Counted from the stretch's first letter, positions 51,772 through 60,670 are shown. The stretch: 64,000 nucleotides of DNA from JBFWRI01 sp050248995 (GCA_050248995.1 JBFWRI010000004.1:1-64000); one strand, 5' to 3'. Notes: generated from the sequence alone by a model not told the origin. Translations and numbers: made by a program.

Positions 51772-53046
51772 ATGAGCAGAGCACAAACTACAGCACCCAA
51801 AGGCTGGCAGCCAAAGATTGTCTGGAGCGCGGAAGCACAGAAGGACATCGGGCGACTGCTATGGGGTAAGGAATTCGGCGGCGTTGCCGACCGCCGCCTG
51901 CCGGCTGTGCTGCACACGATCGCTGGCTCGTTCCGCAACGCCGATCTGCGGAAGAAACGAGCCAGCCGTATCACCAACACCACACCGCGTGGTTCGCTTC
52001 ACATCGTATTTCCAAAAAACTTGAAGACGATTACAGCAGAAGGCACGGTCGACTTTATCACGCCTTGCGCTGGTGAACGTGAAAAGGTTCACCCCATGCG
52101 CGATAATTGGCAGGCTACATTAGCGCCTGAATACGCTTATCGTTTTGCCGAGTACGCCAAGGCTTATGCAGAGGCGACAACCGACACCGAACGAGCTAAG
52201 TGGCGTCAGCTCTTTACGGCCCAGCTTCTCGATATAAATATGTATCCAAACGCCACGGGTCTTGATGACCAGAACAAGGCACGCGCCAAGAGCGATCCAC
52301 TGACCGAGCCGACAGCTGCCGGCTCGCACGCATGGATGGAATTCATGTCAGATCGCAGCGACCCCGATATGATGTATATGGTCGGAAAGCGTCTGCAAGG
52401 CATTAAGCATGTAACGGCTATTATCGGCGACGAAGACAGCCCAGAACGCGAATCTTTTTTGCAGTGGTACATCCCTGAACTAAAAAAATCTATAAATAAT
52501 AAGGCTGAAGATCATCCTGTGGATGACGATCAGGCACACGATATCGGCGCCATCATCTGTTCATCGCTGGCAGCCGGGGGCCTGACTATGCTGCCGCGCC
52601 GCGTGCCCCCAAACGAGCGTTCGTACCTGATGCGTCTTGGGGGTTATCTCCGCTGTTACACAGAAAGCCTGCCAAAAAACACTCGGGAAATTAGGAAGAC
52701 CGAACACTACAAATTTGGTGGCCGCCAGATGATGAAAGTTGTGACAGAAGTTCATGACACTTACATCGAGATCATAGCCGTGCGCCCGCTGGAATCCAAC
52801 TTCATTGGTGCAAACCTTGCCGAAGCGCAGGCCAACCCGTTTATCTTGGAAATCACCGGCGAAGGCGAACGCACTAAGGAGCAACTGGATCCTATTTTCA
52901 TCAACGGCAGTGAGGTCGGCAAGAATCTTTTAGGCTGGGTGCCAGCATGGCTGACAGGAATTGGCGCATGGCAACAGCGCACACGCACTGATGCATTACC
53001 GAAAACTGCACGCGTCGACTTAAAAGTTATCGCACCAAAAGGATAG
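51772..53046 (+). CDS. Unknown protein inserted next to cobS
   Basis: 424-residue mostly soluble protein that I do not recognise. It is predicted alpha/beta, with Lys/Arg- and Asp/Glu-rich stretches and conserved-looking KFGGRQMMKVVTEVHDTYIEI near 320-340. The start at 51772 has GAAGG 6 bases upstream. It forms a pair with the next gene (3-base gap). Both lie in the place where cobS and the J-domain gene are usually adjacent. Confidence 0.72.
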   Translation: MSRAQTTAPKGWQPKIVWSAEAQKDIGRLLWGKEFGGVADRRLPAVLHTIAGSFRNADLRKKRASRITNTTPRGSLHIVFPKNLKTITAEGTVDFITPCAGEREKVHPMRDNWQATLAPEYAYRFAEYAKAYAEATTDTERAKWRQLFTAQLLDINMYPNATGLDDQNKARAKSDPLTEPTAAGSHAWMEFMSDRSDPDMMYMVGKRLQGIKHVTAIIGDEDSPERESFLQWYIPELKKSINNKAEDHPVDDDQAHDIGAIICSSLAAGGLTMLPRRVPPNERSYLMRLGGYLRCYTESLPKNTREIRKTEHYKFGGRQMMKVVTEVHDTYIEIIAVRPLESNFIGANLAEAQANPFILEITGEGERTKEQLDPIFINGSEVGKNLLGWVPAWLTGIGAWQQRTRTDALPKTARVDLKVIAPKG

Positions 53047-53049
53047 CCA

Positions 53050-53634
53050 ATGACAAGAATAAAAGATCTTCCCCCACTTGACCCCAACGGTGTTTATAAC
53101 CCCGGCGGTGGATTTTTTTATGAACTAAAGGCATTTTTTCTGGGCGATCCGATCGTGGATCGCGGAAGGCCATTTGCCCCAGTTATGCGCAGTATAGCTG
53201 TGCTGGCTGTTGCCGCAGCGGCGATGGCGACATCCCGTATCCATTCACTTGCCGAATACTTTGCGGTCAATACCGGTACTGTTTCATCCGAACAGACCGT
53301 ACACGATGGGGCCGACAGGATCGCCAACCCGGCAGAAGAAGTATTTCATGATGACCTCATGGACAGGCCGCCGGAGTACTGGACCGTTCGGCCCGAAGGC
53401 TTTACGTTCGCCAATGATCGCCTGACGCAAATGTGCGCTGAATTCAGTACTGCGCCTGACCAAAGATTCTGCTTCCATGTCAGTGACGGCCCGGCATACG
53501 GCGACGCAAGGTACAATCCGCAAAGCGTGGCAGGACAACCGGTTCTAACCGAAAACCAGGTTGCAATAGCCCGCGAGCTGATCAATCAGGTGAATGACCG
53601 CGACGGCCGGCCCGTTCAGCTAACGTTCGAATAG
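53050..53634 (+). CDS. Unknown membrane-anchored protein
   Basis: 194 residues with one hydrophobic segment at about 44-60 (VMRSIAVLAVAAAAMATS) and a C-terminal domain, presumably periplasmic, holding two Cys (QMCAEFSTAPDQRFCFH). The type could be an inner-membrane anchored partner of the preceding gene. No family recognised. Its end is 6 bases from the end of the opposite-strand J-domain gene. Confidence 0.68.
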   Translation: MTRIKDLPPLDPNGVYNPGGGFFYELKAFFLGDPIVDRGRPFAPVMRSIAVLAVAAAAMATSRIHSLAEYFAVNTGTVSSEQTVHDGADRIANPAEEVFHDDLMDRPPEYWTVRPEGFTFANDRLTQMCAEFSTAPDQRFCFHVSDGPAYGDARYNPQSVAGQPVLTENQVAIARELINQVNDRDGRPVQLTFE

Positions 53635-53640
53635 CCGGCG

Positions 53641-54249
53641 TTAGCCCTTCAGTTTTTTCTTGATAACGGCATACGCGCGGTTGATGAGTTTAATCACCTC
53701 ATCAGCCGCCTTTTTTTCCTGCACATCAGATACCGTATCCGGGTGATGCTGTTTCACCAGCGTGCGGTAACGCTGTTTTACCTCATAAAGGCTGACAGGC
53801 CAACCGAGCCCCAGACGCTTCAGCGCCGACTGTTCCTCGCCGCTTAGCGTCACCGGCGTTGCTTTGGCCGCGCCGCGGCGGTTGTTGTTGCGCGGGCGCC
53901 CATCGCCGTGGAAGCGTTCGAAGATATGGCGCTTCAGGGCCGCCGCATCCATCTCCTGATGGGGGCGCAAAAAGCCCAGCGGCCATGTCGGGCGCCAACC
54001 CACAACATCTTCGCGGCGGATGCGCTCCATCTGCTCGGGCCCCACATCCTTGAAGTAATTCCACGCCTTGTTGTATTCCTGAACGTGCTGCAGGCAGAAC
54101 CAGCGGTAATTGCGCAGATCGTCCGGCGACTTTGGCGCGCGGAAATCACCCGACTGTGCGCATCCCGGGGCCTCGCACACATGCGGGGCCGGACTTGCAT
54201 CGTCGGCGACGAATTTTTCTGCGGCTTGCCAATAAGATTTATCGAACAT
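53641..54249 (-). CDS. J-domain (DnaJ-like) protein
   Basis: 202-residue protein with a C-terminal J domain; the HPD tripeptide is His169-Pro170-Asp171 in KQHHPDTVSD. The N-terminal half has a Cys/His cluster (Cys25, Cys30, Cys52, His55) that could bind zinc, and the RNYRWFCLQHVQEYNKAWNYF motif typical of this alphaproteobacterial J-protein type. It would stimulate DnaK ATPase. Divergent from bolA, as in many relatives. Confidence 0.9.
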   Translation of the reverse strand: MFDKSYWQAAEKFVADDASPAPHVCEAPGCAQSGDFRAPKSPDDLRNYRWFCLQHVQEYNKAWNYFKDVGPEQMERIRREDVVGWRPTWPLGFLRPHQEMDAAALKRHIFERFHGDGRPRNNNRRGAAKATPVTLSGEEQSALKRLGLGWPVSLYEVKQRYRTLVKQHHPDTVSDVQEKKAADEVIKLINRAYAVIKKKLKG

Positions 54250-54265
54250 ACCTTACCAACATATC

Positions 54266-54526
54266 ATGTCCCGTACTAATCGTATCATAGAAAAATTAAC
54301 AGCGGCCTTGCAGCCGGTGCGGCTTGATGTGCGTGATATCAGCCATTTGCACGCTGGCCATGCCGGCGCTGGTGATGGGAAAAACGAAACGCATTTCACG
54401 ATTTCGATTGACAGCCCTGCGCTGGCCGGCAAATCACGCGTGCAGCAGCACCGTGCCATCAACGACCTGCTGGCCGACGAATTTGCCAGCGGTCTGCATG
54501 CCCTTAGCATCCATATCCTCGGCTAG
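54266..54526 (+). CDS. bolA: BolA family protein
   Basis: 86 aa, one BolA domain with the TRNRIIEKLTAAL helix, the central THFTISIDSPALAGKSRVQQHRAINDLL stretch and C-terminal HALSIHIL. BolA proteins bind Fe-S clusters together with monothiol glutaredoxins and can act as transcription regulators. The start is 16 bases from the divergent J-domain gene. Confidence 0.95.
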   Translation: MSRTNRIIEKLTAALQPVRLDVRDISHLHAGHAGAGDGKNETHFTISIDSPALAGKSRVQQHRAINDLLADEFASGLHALSIHILG

Positions 54527-54584
54527 GCCCGGTTTCCGGCCCTAATACAAACCTGGTTCCGGCCCCGGGATGAATACATCTATA

Positions 54585-54642
54585 GGTTGTACTTTTTGCT
54601 TGCATACAACCCAAAAGAGTATATAGGTAGGATACAACCCAA
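54585..54642 (+). promoter_or_regulatory. Promoter with three TACAACC boxes upstream of the RHH gene
   Basis: ATACAACCCAA occurs twice as a direct repeat (54604-54614 and 54632-54642, period 28), and GGTTGTA (54585-54591) is its inverted form. A possible promoter, TTGCTT at 54596-54601 and TATATA at 54620-54625 with 18 bases between, lies between the boxes. One box overlaps the spacer and one the likely transcription start, an arrangement fit for autorepression. Confidence 0.6.
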
Positions 54643-54661
54643 GATTGTAAATGGAGGTTAC

Positions 54662-55060
54662 ATGTCCTATATGCTGCAGGCGGCCCAACCGCCCTATACG
54701 AACGGCAACGACGCCACACCGCCTGTAAAAGAAAAAATCTGCCCGCGCAGCTCGCTGGTCATCCGTAATGTTGTTGTCTGCGGGCGCCGTACATCGATCC
54801 GGCTTGAACCCGAGATGTGGGGGAGCCTGCAGGAAATCTGCAAGCGCGAAAAATGCACGGCGCATGATATCGCCACCATGATCGCCAGCGCCAAGGGCAT
54901 TGGTTCACTGACAGCTGCCATGCGTGTTTTCATCATGATCTATTTCCGTCAGGCAGCTACCGAAGACGGCCACAATCGGGCGGGGCATGGCAGCGGCAGC
55001 GTACTGCAACCGCTGTTCAATGCCATCGCCGCGCAAACGCCTATGCGGCGACAGTACTAG
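54662..55060 (+). CDS. Ribbon-helix-helix domain protein
   Basis: 132-residue protein with a ribbon-helix-helix DNA-binding domain at about 42-65 (RRTSIRLEPEMWGSLQEICKRE), matching the RHH_4 type found in alphaproteobacteria. The C-terminus is disordered and Gly/His-rich. The start at 54662 is fixed by GGAGG 6 bases upstream. Three TACAACC boxes in its promoter are plausible binding sites. Convergent with aroK (4-base overlap). Confidence 0.85.
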   Translation: MSYMLQAAQPPYTNGNDATPPVKEKICPRSSLVIRNVVVCGRRTSIRLEPEMWGSLQEICKREKCTAHDIATMIASAKGIGSLTAAMRVFIMIYFRQAATEDGHNRAGHGSGSVLQPLFNAIAAQTPMRRQY

Positions 55061-55575
55061 TCTTTTCTGACAGCGGCGACAATCGCTTCGATAAGGTCGG
55101 GGACACTCAGCGCATCTGTATCGAATGACAGCGCCGCCTCGGCATATTGCGGTTCGCGTTCTTTCAGCAGGCGATCCAGCGTCGCGCGCAGATCAACATC
55201 CTGCAGCAGGGGCCGGTGTTCAAGGCGGCGGATACGGTGGCTAAGCGTTTCCAGCCCTGCCTGCAGCCAGATGGTTGTGCCGCCGGCGATCAACATGGCC
55301 CGGGTTTCGTCATCGGCAAACGCATCACCCCCGGTGGCGATCACATGCGGTGGCCCGGCCAGCAGGCGATGCAATACCCGGCGCTCGAGCGCCCGCAGTT
55401 CGTCCTCGCCATAACTTTCATACAGCTCGGTGATGCCCATGCCGGCAGCGCGTTCGATTTCCATATCGCTATCGACGAAAGGCATATTAAGGCGCTTGCC
55501 AAGGCGGCTGCCAAGGCTTGATTTTCCCACCCCCATCATGCCGACCAGGATGATATGTTCCGCTTTCTGACCCAT
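55057..55575 (-). CDS. aroK: Shikimate kinase
   Basis: P-loop kinase (172 aa) phosphorylating shikimate in aromatic amino acid synthesis. Walker A is GMMGVGKSS (12-20); the shikimate-binding Asp in VDSDMEIERAAGMGI and the Gly-Gly pair in IATGGDAF are in place, and the lid region REPQYAEAA follows. Alone here without aroB, which commonly follows it. Confidence 0.95.
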   Translation of the reverse strand: MGQKAEHIILVGMMGVGKSSLGSRLGKRLNMPFVDSDMEIERAAGMGITELYESYGEDELRALERRVLHRLLAGPPHVIATGGDAFADDETRAMLIAGGTTIWLQAGLETLSHRIRRLEHRPLLQDVDLRATLDRLLKEREPQYAEAALSFDTDALSVPDLIEAIVAAVRKD

Positions 55576-55622
55576 TCCCTGCTCTTGCCAACATCGTCGG
55601 CACTAAACACAATGTCCTAGTT

Positions 55623-57308
55623 ATGCCGCAAGATTCGTCCGCTGTCATCTTTTTGAAGCCGTGTTTGTGCACTGCCGTACTGGTGGCGCTGCTCGCAGGC
55701 ACGGCGGTTCCTGCGTTTGCGCAAACAGCAGAGGCTGTGCCAGCGCCCAAGTGGCGCGTCGCCAATACCATTGAAATCACCGAATTGGCCCCGGAAGCAC
55801 CCGGCGCGTGGCATCCGGCCGACCGCGGCCTGCGACAGGACATGTGGCGCGGCACTTCTTTCTCCGCATGGCAGTCGCTGCTGCTTGGCATGCCATCCGA
55901 CATCGGCTCCCCCACATTACGTGATCTGGTAGCCGGCGCGCTGTTCAGCCAGGTGCAGCTGCCGGCCCCGGCAACCGTCGTTCCATCAGCCGATGTTCAT
56001 GCCTTGCGTGCCGAAGCGGCACTGGGCGCGACCGATAGCGCCGACTGGATGATGTTTTCCGACGCGATTCCTGCTTCCGAGCAAACAGAAAAAATGTTGG
56101 AACGCCGCCTGGACTGGCGCTTTGTCGAAGACGGGCCCACGGCATGCGCCGATGTCAACGACATCACCAAAAGCCTGTCATGGCAGCTATACTGCCTGCT
56201 GGCCGCCGGCAAAACGACCGAAGCGCGCCTGAAAATCGACATGCTTCGTGAAAGCAAAGGCAATCCGCAGGAAATAGCTATTGCCGAAGCGCTGGCTGGT
56301 GCCGACACACCGCCCGTGCCCGGCGCCCATGATATCCGCACAATGCGCCTGCTTAGCCTGTCACCGGATATAAACCTTGAAATCACTGGCGGCGGACCGC
56401 TGGTTAACCGCACGCGCGAATTCGTGTTTTACGAGCGCGGCGGACCGCGCGGCATCGCCGCTGTCGAATGGTTGACCGGGCATGGGGCACTGAACACTGA
56501 CCGTCTGGCGGCCATGTACGCGAGCACGGCATTCACAAACGCTGAGAAGGCCGACGCCACGCTCGTGGCTGCGTTGCCTGATGTTTTGCAGCGTGCCTAT
56601 ATCTGGCAGCAATTGCAGGAAACCGAAGTTTCTCAGCACGCGGCACTGGTAAACGCTTTTGTGAGCAGCGGCGGCGCTGCCACGCTGATCGGCCAGCGCG
56701 GCGCGGTTCTGAACCCGCAGCTTGACATGATCGAGCCGTCCACCGCTTCGGCATGGGCTGCACCGGTTATGTTTGCGTTAGCCGCCGCGCAGCAGGACAA
56801 TGCTGCACAGAACGCCTGGTACGCCCTTGCCACAACCACGGCGCAGACAATGCCGGAAGCCGGGACATGGGTTGCGCGCATGCTGCCACTGGCACTGACG
56901 CTGGGCCTGCCGGGTGTGACTCCGGGCGAATTACCATTATGGTCAGCCGTGGCCCCCACCGCTGCTCGCCCCGGCGCACCCATGCCCGTCGCCGATATCC
57001 TGCTGACGCTGCAAGCGCTGGATATCCCGGTGCCCGCGGAAGTACTCCAGCAGGGCGGCGCCGCGCGCGTGACGGACATGAACATCGATAGCCAGCAGAT
57101 GGAAGCTCTGGATGCCGCCGCAGCTGATGGCCGGCAGGGCGAGGTGATCCTGCGCGCAGCGCACCTGACGGGTGATAATCTGGCCGGCCTGCCAGCATGG
57201 GCCGCCGCAAAAGTTATTCGTGCGCTGAACCAGGTCGGCCTGCCGGACGCCGCACGGCAGCTGGCTGTCGAATACCTGTTGCACCTGCTGTATCCCGTTC
57301 GTGGCTGA
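55623..57308 (+). CDS. Unknown exported helical protein upstream of xerD
   Basis: 561-residue protein with a signal peptide (about residues 1-33, ending VPAFAQT) and a long Ala/Leu-rich mature region suggesting helical repeats. Two cysteines lie around 173-189 (TACADVNDIT..., LYCLLAAG). Proteins of this type occur next to aroK and xerD in other alphaproteobacteria; the role is not known to me. Its stop lies inside the xerD start region (8-base overlap). Confidence 0.8.
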   Translation: MPQDSSAVIFLKPCLCTAVLVALLAGTAVPAFAQTAEAVPAPKWRVANTIEITELAPEAPGAWHPADRGLRQDMWRGTSFSAWQSLLLGMPSDIGSPTLRDLVAGALFSQVQLPAPATVVPSADVHALRAEAALGATDSADWMMFSDAIPASEQTEKMLERRLDWRFVEDGPTACADVNDITKSLSWQLYCLLAAGKTTEARLKIDMLRESKGNPQEIAIAEALAGADTPPVPGAHDIRTMRLLSLSPDINLEITGGGPLVNRTREFVFYERGGPRGIAAVEWLTGHGALNTDRLAAMYASTAFTNAEKADATLVAALPDVLQRAYIWQQLQETEVSQHAALVNAFVSSGGAATLIGQRGAVLNPQLDMIEPSTASAWAAPVMFALAAAQQDNAAQNAWYALATTTAQTMPEAGTWVARMLPLALTLGLPGVTPGELPLWSAVAPTAARPGAPMPVADILLTLQALDIPVPAEVLQQGGAARVTDMNIDSQQMEALDAAAADGRQGEVILRAAHLTGDNLAGLPAWAAAKVIRALNQVGLPDAARQLAVEYLLHLLYPVRG

Positions 57309-58218
57309 AACGTCGTACCTTGAACCGTTCCTTGAAATGCTGGCAGCAGAGCGCGGACGCCTGCCCGCGACGCTGCGCACATACCACGAAACGTTGACGT
57401 TGGCTGACATCGAGCTGAGGAAAAGTAAAAGCACACTGGCTGGCGCCAGCAGTGACGACCTGCGCGCGTGGCTGGCGCAACTGAACAGGAACGGCATCAG
57501 CCCCGCCACACAGGCCAAGTATTTATCTGCACTGAAGCAGTATTACCGCTTTCTGGTGGCTGAAGGCGTGCGCGCCGACAACCCGGTTACACCGCTGGCG
57601 CGCCCGAAACTGAACCGCCCGTTGCCGAAAGCATTGAGCGACAATGAAATCACGCAGCTGCTGGATGCCGCGGCCCGCGCCGAGAAAGATGCCCCGCGCC
57701 TGCAGCTGTTCGTCGAACTGCTGTACGGGTCGGGCCTGCGCGCCAGCGAACTGGTCAGCCTGCCGCGCACGGTGGCTGCCGCCGCCGTCAAAAGCGGCCA
57801 GCCGGTTATGATCATCCGCGGCAAGGGCAATAAAGAGCGCATGGCGCCGCTGTCGGCCACCGCCATGAAAGCGCTGGCAGACTACATGAGCGAAAAAAGT
57901 ACGGCGAAGTACCTGTTCCCGTCGGGGCGCAGCGGCAGCGGCCACATCACGCGCCAGCGCCTGTTCCAGTTATTGAAAGGGCTGGCGGTTGAAGCCGGCG
58001 TTGACCCGTCGCGCGTGCGCCCGCACGCCGTGCGCCACACGTTCGCCACGCATTTGCTGGAAGGCGGCGCCGACCTGCGCAGCGTGCAGCGCCTGCTGGG
58101 CCATGCCGACATCGGCACGACGCAGATTTACACAGCCGTCAGTGCCAAGCGCCTGCACGACACCGTGGAAAAGCACCACCCGCTGGCATTAAAGAAAACA
58201 AAAAAGAAAACGCGCTAA
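57301..58218 (+). CDS. xerD: Tyrosine recombinase XerD
   Basis: Site-specific recombinase (305 aa) acting at dif with XerC to resolve chromosome dimers. All catalytic residues are visible: Arg147 (YGSGLRASE), Lys175 (GKGNKER), His242 and Arg245 (HAVRHTFATHLL), His268 (LLGHADIGTTQIYT) and the nucleophile Tyr277. An N-terminal SAM-like core-binding domain covers about 1-100. The start is GTG at 57301. Being in a stable housekeeping context, it is a chromosomal Xer protein, not a phage integrase. Confidence 0.93.
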   Translation: MAETSYLEPFLEMLAAERGRLPATLRTYHETLTLADIELRKSKSTLAGASSDDLRAWLAQLNRNGISPATQAKYLSALKQYYRFLVAEGVRADNPVTPLARPKLNRPLPKALSDNEITQLLDAAARAEKDAPRLQLFVELLYGSGLRASELVSLPRTVAAAAVKSGQPVMIIRGKGNKERMAPLSATAMKALADYMSEKSTAKYLFPSGRSGSGHITRQRLFQLLKGLAVEAGVDPSRVRPHAVRHTFATHLLEGGADLRSVQRLLGHADIGTTQIYTAVSAKRLHDTVEKHHPLALKKTKKKTR

Positions 58219-58221
58219 AAA

Positions 58222-58458
58222 CTACTTCATCCCCAGCTGTTCCAGCACCGTGGCCGGCAAGTATTCGGCTGGCACATAGCCAGCGTCAACCACCGTGATC
58301 TTCTTGCTGGTCACGCGCTTTTTGGGATGCATCGGCTCGACATGGTCGAACGACACGCGCGCCGGCACCAGCTTACTGGTGACGCACATGATGCTGTGCC
58401 GGCCAAGGCCGTGGTTTTCGCGCACAAGGGCGACAAGAACGCCGGTTTCTTTATGCAT
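58222..58458 (-). CDS. Small unknown protein
   Basis: 78-residue protein with predicted beta-strands (MHKETGVLVALVRENHGLGRHSIMCVTSKLV...), no signal or membrane segment, no recognised family. It converges with xerD, 3 bases apart. No good ribosome-binding site, so existence is only moderately supported. Confidence 0.5.
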   Translation of the reverse strand: MHKETGVLVALVRENHGLGRHSIMCVTSKLVPARVSFDHVEPMHPKKRVTSKKITVVDAGYVPAEYLPATVLEQLGMK

Positions 58459-58600
58459 CGCGCTTTGTTTCCAAGGGTCGTTAAGGGACGGGCGTTGTAG
58501 CGCCTTCCCGCCCCTGAAAGCAAATGGAAAAAGCCTGCTTTTTAAGGCTTCTATATATGGCTGCTAACCCCTTCTGCGGCCTCTATATATAGCGCCGCAC

Positions 58601-58629
58601 TTGCCGCCCGGCGGGCAATTCCGTATAAA
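58601..58629 (+). promoter_or_regulatory. Promoter of accA
   Basis: TTGCCG (58601-58606), 17-base spacer and TATAAA (58624-58629). Transcription would start near 58636, 21 bases before the accA start. The spacer is GC-rich and overlaps an imperfect inverted repeat centred near 58609; two CTATATAT motifs lie upstream at 58550-58590. Confidence 0.6.
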
Positions 58630-58656
58630 AGCGCCTTAACTTTTGTACGGGCATCC

Positions 58657-59604
58657 ATGCACTTTCTGGATTTTGAAAAAGACATCGTCGAGATTGAAGG
58701 CCGCATCGCCGAACTGCAACAGGCGCCCGACGCCAACACCGGCGAGCTGGCGCGCCTGCGCGACAAGCTGGAACGCGGCCTGCGCGGCATCTATGCCAAG
58801 CTGACGCCCGCGCAAAAGGTGCAGGTGGCCCGCCACCCCGAACGCCCGCACGCGATCGATTACATCAATGCGCTGGTGGATGATTTCACGCCGCTGGCCG
58901 GCGACAGGCTATATGGCGAAGACCGCGCCATCGTCGGCGGCCTTGGCCGCTTTCAGGGCCAGAGTGTCGTGGTGCTGGGGCTGGAGCGCGGCCATGATAC
59001 CGAAAGCCGCCTGCGCCACAACTTCGGCATGGCCAAGCCTGATGGTTACCGCAAGGCGCAGCGCCTGATGAAGCTGGCCGAACATTTCAACCTGCCCATC
59101 ATCACGTTTGTTGATACGGCAGGCGCCTTCCCGGGTGTGGATGCCGAAGCACGCGGCCAGGCCGAAGCCATCGCCAAGTCGATCGAGGTGTGCCTGTCGG
59201 TCAACGTGCCGTTCGTTACCGTGGTGATTGGCGAAGGCGGCAGCGGCGGCGCCATCGCGCTGGCGACAGCCGACCGCGTGCTGATGCTGGAACACGCCAT
59301 TTATTCGGTTATCAGCCCCGAAGGCTGCGCCGGTATCCTGTGGCGCAGCAACACCTTCGCCGCCACCGCCGCCGAAGCGCTGCGCCTGACGGCGCAAGAC
59401 CTGAACACGCTGGGCGTGATTGATGAAATCGTGCCCGAACCCGTGGGCGGCGCCCACCGCGACAAGGATGCGATGATGCAACGTGTGGGCGAGCGCATTG
59501 CCCACCACCTGCGCGATATTGCCGGCCAAGCCGCCCGCACCGGCGGCAATTACCTGAACACCCGCGCCGAGAAGTTTTTAGCGATGGGGCAGCGGGGTTT
59601 GTGA
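58657..59604 (+). CDS. accA: Acetyl-CoA carboxylase carboxyltransferase alpha subunit
   Basis: AccA (315 aa), carboxyl transferase for malonyl-CoA synthesis with AccD. N-terminal FEKDIVEIEGRIAELQ, GEDRAIVGGLGRFQGQSVVVLGLERG, VDTAGAFPGVDAEARGQAEAIA and VVIGEGGSGGAIALATADRVLMLEHAIYSVISPEGCA are all family signatures. A GTG start of the next gene lies within its stop codon region (GTGA). Confidence 0.98.
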   Translation: MHFLDFEKDIVEIEGRIAELQQAPDANTGELARLRDKLERGLRGIYAKLTPAQKVQVARHPERPHAIDYINALVDDFTPLAGDRLYGEDRAIVGGLGRFQGQSVVVLGLERGHDTESRLRHNFGMAKPDGYRKAQRLMKLAEHFNLPIITFVDTAGAFPGVDAEARGQAEAIAKSIEVCLSVNVPFVTVVIGEGGSGGAIALATADRVLMLEHAIYSVISPEGCAGILWRSNTFAATAAEALRLTAQDLNTLGVIDEIVPEPVGGAHRDKDAMMQRVGERIAHHLRDIAGQAARTGGNYLNTRAEKFLAMGQRGL

Positions 59605-60323
59605 TTATCCAGCCCAACTTACTTAGCAAAGAGGAAATCGAAAAAGAAAGAACGGCTTCTGAACTGTTACTATATGTAGAGTCTGTAAATAATCTATTCC
59701 TCAATGAGGAGTCTTACAATAAACGGTCACGAGTTCACGAAACCCCCTTTAGTAAGCAATTTCATGATGAAGTCATTCCTTTACTAAAACTTGCAGTTTA
59801 CCTAAATACCGCGATACCCAACAGTTTCACCGTTAAAAACTATCTTAATCAGCAGAGCGAGTATGATGCAATCATTACTTGGGGCGATGCATTCAAGCAG
59901 CCGGTACAGATTACTGCATCTTTTTCAGAGCAGGAAAAGAATGTGATGACCGCTTTAAATAACTTTGGCCACGCGTCACCTTTTGGCAGTTACGACAAAA
60001 ACGGAAATGTGATTTCAGAACCTATTGCAAAAAGCAGTGAAGAGATTTTAGAACAGGCGGTTGAGTTATCTAAAGACCGCCTTGCAAAGAAGCTGTCTAA
60101 GGTTTACTCATCTCCGATATGGGTGTTGTTCAACCTTGAAACACATGTGAAACTGCACGAAAAAGAGCTGCTAAAGCTTAAGATGGCCCTCTGCGATATT
60201 TTGAATGCCTGTAAAAATAAAAACGTAACAAGAGTTTTTGTCGCGGGCCCAACTTTTAACGACTTTACTCCAAACGACATAGTTTTTGATTCACATTTAT
60301 CGTGCGATATTAAATTAGCTTAG
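59601..60323 (+). CDS. Unknown AT-rich gene coupled to accA
   Basis: 240-residue soluble protein (MIIQPNLLSKEEIEKERTAS...), Lys/Glu/Asn-rich, with no domain that I recognise. Base composition is visibly poorer in G+C (about 32-48 percent in the lines sampled by eye) than accA before it. The GTG start overlaps the accA stop by 4 bases (GTGA); an internal ATG start is possible but less well placed. Looks horizontally acquired and appended to an essential gene. Its end overlaps the converging gene by 14 bases. Confidence 0.75.
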   Translation: MIIQPNLLSKEEIEKERTASELLLYVESVNNLFLNEESYNKRSRVHETPFSKQFHDEVIPLLKLAVYLNTAIPNSFTVKNYLNQQSEYDAIITWGDAFKQPVQITASFSEQEKNVMTALNNFGHASPFGSYDKNGNVISEPIAKSSEEILEQAVELSKDRLAKKLSKVYSSPIWVLFNLETHVKLHEKELLKLKMALCDILNACKNKNVTRVFVAGPTFNDFTPNDIVFDSHLSCDIKLA

Positions 60324-60621
60324 GCTTAGACTTAGACTTCCCCTTCTCCCACCTTCGCCCCAACCGTGAGGCATAGAAGGCGTTGTCCAGCCAGCGGAAG
60401 GCGGTTTTAGCGATCAGGGTGTTGACGGCCATATACAGCAGCACGATGCAGCCGACGTACAGCTCCTGATAATGCAGCACACGGTACAGCAGGCCAAGCC
60501 CGACAGCGGCCAACCCCATCAGCACACCCCGGAAGACGATATGCGGCACCAGCACCGGGCGCCGCTGGGGGTTCTCATCCTCATCGTTGTCCAGAAAGTC
60601 GTGATAATTGGGCTTATTCAT
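60310..60621 (-). CDS. Small two-helix membrane protein
   Basis: 103-residue protein with an acidic N-terminus (FLDNDEDENPQRRP), two hydrophobic helices (about 26-46 and 53-72) and a very basic Lys/Ser C-terminus (GRRWEKGKSKSKPKLI). Unrecognised. The start codon lies 4 bases from a 15-base palindrome shared with the divergent XRE regulator. Confidence 0.65.
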   Translation of the reverse strand: MNKPNYHDFLDNDEDENPQRRPVLVPHIVFRGVLMGLAAVGLGLLYRVLHYQELYVGCIVLLYMAVNTLIAKTAFRWLDNAFYASRLGRRWEKGKSKSKPKLI

Positions 60622-60625
60622 AATT

Positions 60626-60640
60626 ATACTATAATAGTAT
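60626..60640. repeat. 15-base palindrome in the XRE intergenic region
   Basis: ATACTAT-A-ATAGTAT is a perfect 7+1+7 palindrome immediately upstream of the start of the minus-strand membrane protein gene. Suits a dimeric repressor; the neighbouring XRE regulator is the obvious candidate. Confidence 0.6.
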
Positions 60641-60670
60641 TTTCGGAACTCTTCAATATAGGATTATTAG

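Noticed and set aside
56633..57436. 267-codon frame antisense to the exported protein and xerD
   Set aside because: Crosses two real genes on the other strand and has no ribosome-binding site.
57301..58218. XerD as a phage or island integrase
   Set aside because: It sits in a housekeeping gene order without att repeats, tRNA or phage genes, and its length and motifs match chromosomal XerD.
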